DNA of 64,000 nucleotides, from positions 62,001-126,000 of the forward strand of contig NZ_CP104213.1 of the NCBI RefSeq assembly GCF_025244745.1. The letters are read 5' to 3'. The notes beneath the pieces were generated by a model that saw nothing but the letters and a program-made list of their open reading frames with translations, was not told the DNA's origin and did not search any database. The stretch comes from Deinococcus rubellus (lineage in GTDB: Bacteria; Deinococcota; Deinococci; Deinococcales; Deinococcaceae). Position numbers and translations under genes: made by a program. Shown piece after piece: positions 29,716 to 37,484 of this stretch; the first letter of the stretch is position 1; every line of letters begins with the position of its first letter.

Positions 29716-30981
29716 ATGCCATTGACCAAAGAAGAACTGGCGCAGATGCGCGCCGCGATCACCGAGGAAGTCGACACGCTCAAGACCTCCCACAAGAAGG
29801 AAGCCGACGACCTGCGCGCCCAGCTCAAGACCGCCGAGGACGCCCGCAGCGCCGCCGAGGCCCAGAGCCGCCGCCCCGCGCTCTACGGCAGCGAAGGCCA
29901 CGCCACCGTCCGCAGCGTCGAAACCAAAGAAGACCGCCGTCAGCACGTCATTCAGCGCATCGGCAACTTCACCCGTGGTCTGGCCGCCGCACGCGGTGAC
30001 CTCCGGAGCGCCGCTGAGTTCGTCGAGAAGCGCTACGGCGACAAAGGCACGGCAGATGCCCTGACCCGCGCGCTGTCTGAAGGCGTGGCCGGTGACGGCG
30101 GCAACCTGGTGGAAACCCAGTACGCGGGCGACATGATCGAGCTGCTCTACGCCATGGCCGTCGTGCGGCAGAGCGGGGCGCGCGTGATTCCGCTGCCGAA
30201 CGGCAACCTCACCATTCACCGGCAGGCCAGCGGCGTCAGCGGCGCGTACGCGGGCGAACTGCAAAACATCCCCGCTCAGCAGCCCACCACCGATACCGTG
30301 ACCATGCAGGCCAAGAAGCTGTCGGTCATCGTGCCGGTCAGCAATGAACTCCTGCATGACACCAGCGGACGCGTGAACGAGCTGATCGTGGCTGACATCG
30401 GCCAGGGCCTGTCCTTGCGTGAGGACCTTGCGTTTCTGCGCGGTACGGGCGACAGCGGCCTCAGCCCAATCGGTGTGCTCAACCAGGCGGCAGCGGGAAA
30501 CATCGCCACGTACACCACCCTGGCCAGTGCCATCGCGGGCGTGCGGGCCAAGTTGCGCGGCGCGAACCTACCGATGCGCTCGGTGGGCTGGATCTTCAAC
30601 AGTGACGTGGAAGCCCAGTACTACAACGTGCTGAGCACCACCGGCGAGTACATCTACCGCGACGAGATGGACAACGGCAAGCTGCTCGGCTTCCCCTTCC
30701 GGATCAGCAACCAGATCCCCAGCAACCTCACCACCGCAGGCGGTACGGCGGGCACCGAGATCTACTTCGCCGACTGGAGCGAAGTGATGATCGGCGAGGC
30801 GTTGGCCTTGCAGATGGAAACCAGCCGCGAAGGCAGCTACTTCAACGGCACGGCCAACGTGAACGCCTTCGGCACTGACCAGACGCTCTTCCGCGCCATC
30901 ACCCGCCACGACCTGGCTCTGCGGCACACCAGAGCAGTGGCCGTGGGCCGCGTCGACCTCACCACCGTTACCGCCCGCTAA
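29716..30981 (+). CDS. Major capsid protein (HK97 fold)
   Basis: 421 residues; AGGAGGG before the ATG. The first 60 or so form a coiled coil ('EELAQMRAAITEEVDTLKTS'), the delta-domain scaffold removed by the protease. The rest has HK97 features: 'GGNLVETQYAGDMIELLYAM', 'VPVSNELLHDTSGRVNELIV', 'RGTGDSGLSPIGVLNQ', and a late 'MQMETSREGSYFNG'-like segment ('LQMETSREGSYF'). Forms the icosahedral shell. Confidence 0.92.
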   Translation: MPLTKEELAQMRAAITEEVDTLKTSHKKEADDLRAQLKTAEDARSAAEAQSRRPALYGSEGHATVRSVETKEDRRQHVIQRIGNFTRGLAAARGDLRSAAEFVEKRYGDKGTADALTRALSEGVAGDGGNLVETQYAGDMIELLYAMAVVRQSGARVIPLPNGNLTIHRQASGVSGAYAGELQNIPAQQPTTDTVTMQAKKLSVIVPVSNELLHDTSGRVNELIVADIGQGLSLREDLAFLRGTGDSGLSPIGVLNQAAAGNIATYTTLASAIAGVRAKLRGANLPMRSVGWIFNSDVEAQYYNVLSTTGEYIYRDEMDNGKLLGFPFRISNQIPSNLTTAGGTAGTEIYFADWSEVMIGEALALQMETSREGSYFNGTANVNAFGTDQTLFRAITRHDLALRHTRAVAVGRVDLTTVTAR

Positions 30982-31034
30982 ACCGCCCAGCGCGGGCAAT
31001 CACCCCACCTTCACGCCTTCAGGAGGCCACCACC

Positions 31035-31601
31035 ATGGCAGACGAAACGAAAACGCCGGTCAGCAATGACCCCAACGTGCCCAGCGGTCCGCTCACCCAG
31101 CCGGGCGACGCGCTCAACAAGGCCCAGACCACTGAGCTGACTGGCACGGTGCCCACCACTCCCGCTGACACCGCCGGCACGGACGTGGCCAAGGCCGCCG
31201 ATGCTGGGAACGGCGCAGTGGACGCGCAGGCTGCCGCGAAAGCGGGCCGCGCCAAGCGCGAAGCCGCCAACAACAAGAAGACCACCGACGACGCCGCTGG
31301 AGTTGTTCCCACCGGCGGCATCGTGCGCCAGCTCGAAGACGGCACCGAGACTGACCGGCGTACAGGTAGCAGCGCCGATAAGTCCCTGGCAGGTGAAGAC
31401 CTCCCGGTGCTGCGGCCCAACGAGCCCGACCCCCGCCAGGGCGTGACGACGGGCGACCTGACCAACCCCGGCATCCCGGACGGTGAGGACATGGAGGCAG
31501 TGACGTTCCTGCGGTCCTACCACATCTACAACACGGGCGAGTCGGCGGTTTTCAGCGGGGCCGAGGCTGATCGCCTGAAGGCCCTGGGCGTCGCGGAGTA
31601 A
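31035..31601 (+). CDS. Head-associated protein, probable decoration or head-fibre type
   Basis: 188 residues; AGGAGG before the ATG. Ala/Thr/Asp-rich and disordered for about 150 residues, then 'SYHIYNTGESAVFSGAEADR', a motif found at the end of many phage proteins encoded just after the capsid gene ('YnaGEvAgF...A..Li..GvA'). Exact role unknown. Confidence 0.6.
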   Translation: MADETKTPVSNDPNVPSGPLTQPGDALNKAQTTELTGTVPTTPADTAGTDVAKAADAGNGAVDAQAAAKAGRAKREAANNKKTTDDAAGVVPTGGIVRQLEDGTETDRRTGSSADKSLAGEDLPVLRPNEPDPRQGVTTGDLTNPGIPDGEDMEAVTFLRSYHIYNTGESAVFSGAEADRLKALGVAE

Positions 31602-31604
31602 CCC

Positions 31605-32162
31605 GTGGCGCTGCTCTCGGCTTCGGACCTGAGCGGCGAGCTGACCCCGGCGCAGGCCCTCAGCCGGGCCGAGGCCAACATCGCCGCCGCCATCTGCCCC
31701 GGTCTGCCCGACCTGAGCGAACGCACCTGGGTCTGCGAGTACCGGATGCGCAACGATGGCCGCGCTTACGGCCTGCCGCTGTACGGGAAGCGGAGGCTCG
31801 GGCCGGAAGTGCTGCACTACTGGCCGATCACTGCGCTGGTCAGCGTGACGCAGGACGGCACCGACATCACAGGTGACTGCACCTTCGATACGTTCAGCAT
31901 CCGCCGGGACGCTCTCAGTCTGGAGTTCGCGCCGCTGAGTCTGGTGGTGGCGATCTTCAAGACCGGCTGGCCGGACGGCAACAGCTTGCCGGTCAGCATC
32001 CAGCAGGCCATCCTCCTGACTGGGCGCAACCTGCTGGCCAGACCGGAAGGGGTGGTGAGCGAGAAGCTTGCTGACTGGGCACAAACCTACGAGACGCAAA
32101 CAGGCGCTCTCCAGGAGGAAGCGCAGGCACTCCTCGCTCCCTGGACCTATCTGGGAGCTTGA
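31605..32162 (+). CDS. Head-tail connector (gp6-like)
   Basis: 185 residues from a GTG 3 bases after the previous stop. Helical with a central beta part, 'LLSASDLSGELTPAQALSRA' and 'ISIQQAILLTGRNLLARPEG'-like ending ('VSIQQAILLTGRNLLARP'), the layout of HK97 gp6 adaptors. Its gene position supports this. It forms the ring under the portal. Confidence 0.65.
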   Translation: MALLSASDLSGELTPAQALSRAEANIAAAICPGLPDLSERTWVCEYRMRNDGRAYGLPLYGKRRLGPEVLHYWPITALVSVTQDGTDITGDCTFDTFSIRRDALSLEFAPLSLVVAIFKTGWPDGNSLPVSIQQAILLTGRNLLARPEGVVSEKLADWAQTYETQTGALQEEAQALLAPWTYLGA

Positions 32163-32833
32163 TGCAACTTCCAACCAGGCACCTCAAGCCCGTCACGATC
32201 CGTAGGCCAGGACAGGCAGACGTCCAAGCGGACGCCATTCTGTTCCAGAAGCATGATCCTTCAGCGCGTGGTCTGAAGATTCATGATCCCGAGTTCAAGA
32301 CGCCGTCCTGGCGAGGGATGTTCCAACGGGATGCCCCGATCCAAGAGGCGGGCTACACGGTGATCGACGCCCAGGGCCGCACGTTCACGCCTGATGGTGA
32401 TCCGGAAGACCCTGGCGGGCAGGGCGTCGCGCTGGTGGTTCGGCTCAATCCAGCTGCTGAGCGCACGCGCCTCCAGTCCCTGACGTTCACGCTGCCGGGT
32501 GCGCTGGTCCGTCAGCCGGGGACTGGAAACATGGTCAGCAGCTCAGCCGGGTCACTGACCGTGACCGCCCGCCTGACCCACAGCAATGATCCCCACGTCG
32601 TGCAGCTCGTCGGGGCCGACAGCGCCAGCACCGCCATCATCGGGCGCTGGGGCACGCTGGAGCACCCGACCCTCACGCCGCCCGGACTCAATGACGGCAG
32701 CCAGTGCCCGCTCGACGTGGACGGCCAGCCCGGCACGCTCACCATCATGCTGGCCTGGCCGGACGAAGACCTCAAGACCGAACAGCAATTTGGTGCCCGC
32801 TGGGTGGGCATCTGGAGGGTGAAAAAGACATGA
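32162..32833 (+). CDS. Head-tail adaptor/stopper-type protein
   Basis: 223 residues; the ATG shares one base with the previous stop. Mostly beta ('GSLTVTARLTHSNDPHVVQL', 'CPLDVDGQPGTLTIMLAWPD'). The order connector-adaptor-gp10-completion supports a neck role; the family itself was not recognised. Confidence 0.55.
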   Translation: MQLPTRHLKPVTIRRPGQADVQADAILFQKHDPSARGLKIHDPEFKTPSWRGMFQRDAPIQEAGYTVIDAQGRTFTPDGDPEDPGGQGVALVVRLNPAAERTRLQSLTFTLPGALVRQPGTGNMVSSSAGSLTVTARLTHSNDPHVVQLVGADSASTAIIGRWGTLEHPTLTPPGLNDGSQCPLDVDGQPGTLTIMLAWPDEDLKTEQQFGARWVGIWRVKKT

Positions 32834-33357
32834 CCAAATCTGACGCTTTAGACCGCGTGAAAGTCGCCGAAGACCCCAATCAGGACGAAGCGGCGAGCAT
32901 CTTCGTTGACGCCACCAGCGGAGCTGACATTGCCCACGTGACCGTCAACCCCAACCTGGTCAGCACGGACGCCCTGGCCGGGTATCAGGTACGCGGGGCA
33001 GTGGCCAGCGTGCTGGAAGGGCTGCGGCGCTACAACCGCACCATGACCCGCAAGTACGGCACCTACGACGCTGAGCAGCTCCAGTTCGATCAGGCCATCA
33101 GCCGCGCCGAGTTTGAGCTGGAGCAACTGGTGCATGCCGGGCCGCCGGTGTCGAACGGGGCACCTGAAATTCCAGCGCCGCCTGCGCCAGTAGCGGACCC
33201 TGTGACGGTGGTCACGCCTGATCCCGTCCAAGCTGCGCCGTCCGCCTCTGACTCCGCTCCGGCCCAGACTCCGGCCCCTGACCCTGCGCCCGCTCCCGAG
33301 GTGACCGATGCCGGTAACCCTGACGCTCAACCTGCTCCAGCTCCAGACCAAAGCTGA
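32830..33357 (+). CDS. Hypothetical neck-region protein with Pro-rich tail
   Basis: 175 residues; ATGA overlap with the previous stop. A folded part of about 100 residues ('VASVLEGLRRYNRTMTRKYG') is followed by a Pro/Ala/Val-rich tail ('APPAPVADPVTVVTPDPVQA'). The tail overlaps the next gene by 50 bases. Function unknown. Confidence 0.55.
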   Translation: MTKSDALDRVKVAEDPNQDEAASIFVDATSGADIAHVTVNPNLVSTDALAGYQVRGAVASVLEGLRRYNRTMTRKYGTYDAEQLQFDQAISRAEFELEQLVHAGPPVSNGAPEIPAPPAPVADPVTVVTPDPVQAAPSASDSAPAQTPAPDPAPAPEVTDAGNPDAQPAPAPDQS

Positions 33358-33700
33358 AGTCGGCTTCGCGGCGGCGGTGCATGGGTACGCCGACAAGGCA
33401 AACGCCGCCTTCGAGGATGAGTCCTGGCAGTGGGCTGGCACCACCCGCCGCAAGAACGGTGAGGTCGCCGGAAGTCCGCGCAACCTCGTGGACACCGGTG
33501 AGCTGAGGGACAGCCAGCAGGAACCGCAGATCACCGGCCTCACCGCCCGCATCACCTGGGACGCGCCGTATGCCGCCGCCGTGTTCCTGGGCGCGACCGA
33601 CCGCAAGCGCGCCTACAGCCTGCCGGGGCGCAACCTGCCGCAGCAGGTGGCTGACAAATTCAACTTCGCGGAGGTGTTTATCCGGTATTTCGAGCTATGA
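33308..33700 (+). CDS. HK97 gp10-like neck protein
   Basis: 130 residues; GAGGTG precedes the ATG. 'SPRNLVDTGELRDSQQEPQI' and 'WDAPYAAAVFLGATD' match the pattern of gp10-type proteins (a D-T-G-x-L-R/K turn and a 'Y...vh.G' strand), which join head completion to the tail. Good positional support. Confidence 0.7.
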   Translation: MPVTLTLNLLQLQTKAEVGFAAAVHGYADKANAAFEDESWQWAGTTRRKNGEVAGSPRNLVDTGELRDSQQEPQITGLTARITWDAPYAAAVFLGATDRKRAYSLPGRNLPQQVADKFNFAEVFIRYFEL

Positions 33701-34086
33701 ACCTGCCCACAGCGGCAGACATCCGAGATCAGATCGAACTGGCGCTGGCCGCTGGCGGTGTCAGCGTCGGCACCTACACCCATCCGGGCGGCCAGACAAG
33801 CGCGGCCATCAGCGTCGGCGACCCGGAAGCGGGCACCGAAGCCAGCGGCCTGGAAGTGCTGATCGCCCGGAACCCGGACCGCAAGATTCTCAGCGGCTTC
33901 GAATTCCTGGGCTTCGTCGAGGAGTGGCCAGTGAAGTTCATCAACTGGGACAACGCCGACCTCGAAGACGCCGCCAACGCCATCGCTGCTGTGTTTCATC
34001 CGCTGGCCGACGACCCGAAGATTCTGCCTGCCAGCCCCGACGACCCCGAGCAACTGTTCCTCAAGCTGACGGCTGACCCCGTCTAA
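33697..34086 (+). CDS. Tail completion/terminator-like protein
   Basis: 129 residues; ATGA overlap. 'MNLPTAADIRDQIELALAAG' at the start and an alpha/beta remainder fit tail terminator proteins that lie just before the tube gene. Assignment is mainly by order. Confidence 0.55.
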   Translation: MNLPTAADIRDQIELALAAGGVSVGTYTHPGGQTSAAISVGDPEAGTEASGLEVLIARNPDRKILSGFEFLGFVEEWPVKFINWDNADLEDAANAIAAVFHPLADDPKILPASPDDPEQLFLKLTADPV

Positions 34087-34097
34087 GGAGACCCACC

Positions 34098-34592
34098 ATG
34101 GCCAATCCCACCAAACCCGCTGGAACCCAGTACCGTTTCGGCAAGAATGCTGTTGTCCGCGTTGCGCCCGGCATGGCCGACGGCACCAAGCCCCTCGCTG
34201 CTAGCTTCAAGGTTCTGTGCCTGGTCAAGGACGTCAGCATCGGCCTGACCAACGGCAAGATCAGCCTGGAGAACTTCTGCACCAACGGCAACACCATCGA
34301 CATCCCGGACGGCACCAGCATGGGCGAAATGACCATCGGCACCGCCAACTGGACCGAAGGTGACCTCGCGCTCCAGATCATGGAAGCCGCCGCGCAGAAC
34401 ACCCTGGGCACCGACACCGGTTTTGACGTGTGGGTGGAAGTCTGCCCGCTCGGCATCGGCACCACCAAGCCCATCTACGACCTGCCCATCTGGGTCGAGA
34501 AGTGGGACATGAAAATCCCCGACAAGGGCGTCATCACCGTCGATCACACCGTCAGCGTCTACGGCAAGCCCCAGCCCGGCACCCAGGCCTGA
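34098..34592 (+). CDS. Major tail (tube) protein
   Basis: 164 residues; AAGGAG before the ATG. Beta-rich with 'CLVKDVSIGLTNGKISLENF' and a late 'VITVDHTVSVYGKPQPGTQA', as in siphovirus tube subunits. It directly precedes the assembly-chaperone genes once the TnpB element and the small gene are removed. Stacked hexamers would form the tail tube. Confidence 0.7.
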   Translation: MANPTKPAGTQYRFGKNAVVRVAPGMADGTKPLAASFKVLCLVKDVSIGLTNGKISLENFCTNGNTIDIPDGTSMGEMTIGTANWTEGDLALQIMEAAAQNTLGTDTGFDVWVEVCPLGIGTTKPIYDLPIWVEKWDMKIPDKGVITVDHTVSVYGKPQPGTQA

Positions 34593-34855
34593 TGACCGTC
34601 CTGTGGCGTGATCGCTGGGACGACACGCCGCAGGTCGTCGTGTTCGCCTACGACGACGTTCAGGACGGCGTGCTGGTGGACGCTGTCCTGATGATCAACA
34701 GCGAGCTGCCTGGGCTGCCCGTCACGCTCACCGATCCCTTCGGCGCGAGCTTCACCCTGCGCCTGCCGGAAACCTATTTGACTGTCGAGACCCCGCTGGT
34801 CGTCGTGGGCGTGGACCTCGAACTGGAGCCATCCAAATCAATGACCCATGACTGA
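34592..34855 (+). CDS. Small tail protein, 3' end replaced by a TnpB element
   Basis: 87 codons as read; the ATG overlaps the tube stop by one base. The frame is native up to 'LELEPSK', after which the last codons (SMTHD) come from the element. Removing the element gives '...LEPSKAQG' and a TGA overlapping the next gene's ATG (ATGA), the linkage used throughout this phage. The protein is beta-rich; function unknown. The change costs only three codons, so it may still work. Confidence 0.7.
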   Translation: MTVLWRDRWDDTPQVVVFAYDDVQDGVLVDAVLMINSELPGLPVTLTDPFGASFTLRLPETYLTVETPLVVVGVDLELEPSKSMTHD

Positions 34856-36266
34856 AGTCACGAGTTTGTGTCTGGATTCCATCGCAATTCCGCGTACCTC
34901 GAAAGGCGTGCAGCTTTGACTTCAACATCCGACACATCAGGGCGCACTGATAAAGCACCCGTACTCATCCAGTCTTGCCGGACAAGCAGCGTTCGTAAAG
35001 CAATATTCACACTCGCAACCCTGTCGGAGTGACCCGCATGACCACAGACTTCACACTCAAACATCAACCCCGCGTTCGGCCTATTCCCCTTCGAGGTATG
35101 GCCGCACTTCGGGCACGCTTGAGACGTGTAATTTGCATCAACCTTAACCGCCAGACTCCCGAACAGCGGAGCTTTATAGGCAAGATTGAATTGCAACTCC
35201 TGAAAGCTCCACTGACTGCGGCGGCGTTTGGCCCGTCTCGCCTTTCTGCTGGCGTTCGGGTTACTGCGTCCTTCAGTGCGCTCACGGATGTTGGTCAAGT
35301 CTTCCAGGCCGAAAATCGAACCTGGGAAGCGGGTCAACAGCATCTTGGCAAGCGAGTGATTTCTGTCAGCGACGAACCGTCTTTCCCTTCCCGACAAACT
35401 CACCAAACGGCGAGTCGCGGAACGGGTGCCTTTACGCTGGAGGGATTTCTTTGTACGAGCGAACTGGTCTTTTTTCTGCCGGACCGCCGCCCCCTTCTCA
35501 AACAGGCTCTGCCCATTCATGTCGGTGGCAACGAAGTGGTAACGCTGCCCCACGTCCACGCCGACTACAGATTTGTGATTGGCAGGAACGGGATCGGGAA
35601 GGGTGATGTTCAGGGCGACGATCAGGTAATACTGCTTCTTCGACTTCTGGTAGTAGAGCTTGGCCGCCCCCGTTTCCGCGCCCTGAGCGATGTAGTCAAG
35701 GTGCTTCTGGTAGCCGTCGAACTCCAGCACAAGGCGTCCGTCCAGCGTCCCAACGCTGACCTTGCCATCCTTTTTCCACGAGTAGTCGCGCCCGTGCTGG
35801 TACTCCAGCGTGCGGCTGACGAACTTCATGGGGTTGTCAAGGCCCTTATAGCGGCGCTTGGTAAAGCCTTTCTCACGGGCCTTCTGATTCTGCTTGGCTT
35901 TCGTCCACTGCGTCTTGTACGACGCGGCAACTTGGCGCTCGGCAGTGCAGGCGAGTTGAGAACCCAACCCGAAGCGTTCCCGCAAGGTTCCGTAAGTTTC
36001 CTTATGGAGCTTGGGAACGGAAGTGGTCTTACCCAGATCAAAGGCCATCTGCGAAGCAAAGTTCAACCCGTCGCGGTACGCCAACGTCACGGCGTCCAGA
36101 GCAAGTTTCTGCTCCGGGGTGTGCCGCAATTTTAGCTTCGCGCTCAGCATGATCTTCACACAACGAGGTTATCCCATATGAGTTTAATAGATTGTAATGC
36201 TTTGGTCTTTGTTGCCCCTGCGGGGCAGAGCCTTTTCCTCCCACGACTCAAGTCGCGGGTCTCCAA
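34837..36266 (-). mobile_element. IS200/IS605-type element carrying only tnpB (element 2)
   Basis: Edges follow from rebuilding the interrupted gene; CCAA occurs at both edges, so they can shift by up to 4 bases (34833/34837 to 36262/36266). Imperfect palindromes based on GACTnnAGTC lie near both ends (about 34845-34864 and 36240-36260). No tnpA. The tnpB differs from that of element 1, so the two are separate arrivals. Confidence 0.8.
34858..36159 (-). CDS. tnpB: TnpB RNA-guided nuclease (IS605 OrfB family), second type
   Basis: 433 residues from a GTG at 36159 (an ATG three codons in is possible). RuvC residues: Asp in 'SVVGVDVGQRYH', Glu in 'IFGLEDLTNIRE', Asp in 'HSDRVASVNIA'. The zinc finger is 'CPKCGHT' with 'CEVCGHA'. 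Sequence and length differ clearly from the 372-residue TnpB. The 3' end probably overlaps the guide-RNA scaffold. Confidence 0.93.
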   Translation of the reverse strand: MKIMLSAKLKLRHTPEQKLALDAVTLAYRDGLNFASQMAFDLGKTTSVPKLHKETYGTLRERFGLGSQLACTAERQVAASYKTQWTKAKQNQKAREKGFTKRRYKGLDNPMKFVSRTLEYQHGRDYSWKKDGKVSVGTLDGRLVLEFDGYQKHLDYIAQGAETGAAKLYYQKSKKQYYLIVALNITLPDPVPANHKSVVGVDVGQRYHFVATDMNGQSLFEKGAAVRQKKDQFARTKKSLQRKGTRSATRRLVSLSGRERRFVADRNHSLAKMLLTRFPGSIFGLEDLTNIRERTEGRSNPNASRKARRAKRRRSQWSFQELQFNLAYKAPLFGSLAVKVDANYTSQACPKCGHTSKGNRPNAGLMFECEVCGHAGHSDRVASVNIALRTLLVRQDWMSTGALSVRPDVSDVEVKAARLSRYAELRWNPDTNS

Positions 36267-36275
36267 GGCTCAGGG

Positions 36276-36971
36276 ATGAAGAAGAACCTCGTCTTTGCGA
36301 GCCGCCACCATCAGAACCTGCCGTTCATCCTCGGGGCCATGACCTTCCTGAGCAAGCGCCTGAACGGGGAGGAAGAGCTGCTTCTGGCAACGGCTGTAGA
36401 TCCCAACCTGACCAATGAGCAGAAGCTCGACGAGCAGGCCCAGCGCATGGCCGATCTGCTCAAGGCCCGGCAGGTCGCGGGTGCTGGCGACATCGTCATC
36501 GACCGTGACTGGGCACTCGCGCACCTGGGCGACGGCAACACCGTGCCGCTGCTGGAGTTTTTCAGAACCGGCGTGCGGCCCGAGGGTTACGTGGGCGAGG
36601 GCGTCACCTTTGACCTGCCGACGTGGGGCGATCCGATCGTGTTGGGCGAGGACGGCGCGGAGATCAATTTCGTCAGCCGCGCCCTGAGTTACAGCGAGCA
36701 GATCCTGCTGGTCGGCGCGGCCCCAGAACTCAACGCCGACGGCACCGTGAAAAACATCGACAAGGCCCTGCGCCATATCGCCGACATGGACGCCGCGCTG
36801 CTGAATGCCCGTGTGCCCGAAGGCACCGCGCCGATTGACGGTCACTGGCTGCTCTCCCAGCTTCAGCTCAGCGAACTGAACCAACTGGCGGTCTACCTGA
36901 CCTCGGGTGAAGTACCGGTGGAGGCAGTAGACCCAAACGCCGAACCCGTCGCCGAGCCGATTCCGGCCTGA
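36276..36971 (+). CDS. Tail assembly chaperone, gpG-like
   Basis: 231 residues. N-terminal part basic and beta-like, then helical, ending in a Val/Pro/Glu-rich tail ('EPVAEPIPA'). It lies between tube and tape measure genes. Ribosomes that slip on C CCA AAC at 36932-36938 make a longer gpGT-like product. These chaperones coat the tape measure protein during tail assembly. Confidence 0.8.
   Translation: MKKNLVFASRHHQNLPFILGAMTFLSKRLNGEEELLLATAVDPNLTNEQKLDEQAQRMADLLKARQVAGAGDIVIDRDWALAHLGDGNTVPLLEFFRTGVRPEGYVGEGVTFDLPTWGDPIVLGEDGAEINFVSRALSYSEQILLVGAAPELNADGTVKNIDKALRHIADMDAALLNARVPEGTAPIDGHWLLSQLQLSELNQLAVYLTSGEVPVEAVDPNAEPVAEPIPA
36932..36938 (+). promoter_or_regulatory. Canonical -1 frameshift site (C CCA AAC)
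   Basis: CCCAAAC fits X XXY YYZ in the frame of the gpG-like gene (codons CCA and AAC), 33 bases before its stop. A -1 slip enters the open frame that runs to 37426. This matches the conserved G/GT frameshift of tailed phages in place, direction and outcome. Confidence 0.85.
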
Positions 36972-37426
36972 CCGACGAGGAACTCTGGAACCTGATCTTC
37001 CGGGACCTGATGCTCGAAGCGGGCTGGACCTGGCCGCAGTGCCTGGACACCGAGAGCCTGGTGAGCGCCGCAGCCTGGCAGCACCTGCCGACCAAGCATC
37101 TGCGCCGCGCCTGGCCGATGGCGCACCTGGCGGCCATGTTCGGCAACGTCAACGGGGGCAAGGCTGAGGGCGGTAAGAAGGTCGACCGGCGCAAGCTGTT
37201 CGAGCCGCTGGAGCTGCTGCCCTGGTATGCCCGTCCAGAGGGGTTCGAGCCGCCTGCACCGATGCTCTCGCCGCACCACTGCGCCGCCCTCGTTCACGCG
37301 CTGGAATCCGGCTGGCTGAAGAACTCTTCGTGGGTCATTCAGGCCATCGACATCGAGGACAGCCTCGACCGGGTACGCGAGACGGGCGCAGCATTTTTAG
37401 AAGCACAAAACGGGGAGCTGGAGTAA
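36938..37426 (+). CDS. gpT-like extension, made as a gpGT fusion
   Basis: The frame is open from 36911 to 37426 and lacks a convincing own start or ribosome site. After the slip it reads an Arg-rich link, then 'GLTDEELWNLIFRDLMLEAG' and 'WVIQAIDIEDSLDRVRETGA'. As in lambda, the T part should bind tube protein while the G part binds the tape measure. A start at an ATG at 37010 is the alternative but is less likely. Confidence 0.75.
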   Translation, partial: RRTRRRADSGLTDEELWNLIFRDLMLEAGWTWPQCLDTESLVSAAAWQHLPTKHLRRAWPMAHLAAMFGNVNGGKAEGGKKVDRRKLFEPLELLPWYARPEGFEPPAPMLSPHHCAALVHALESGWLKNSSWVIQAIDIEDSLDRVRETGAAFLEAQNGELE

Positions 37427-37445
37427 GTCCGGCTTCCCAGACTCA

Positions 37446-37467
37446 GCCGCCCTCACGCGGCTTTTTT
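37446..37467 (+). terminator. Short hairpin with T-run before the tape measure gene
   Basis: GCCGC (37446-37450) pairs with GCGGC (37457-37461), followed by six T. Same build as 29672-29692; a likely partial terminator inside the late operon. Confidence 0.6.
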
Positions 37468-37484
37468 GCACTCCCTCGGAGGTG

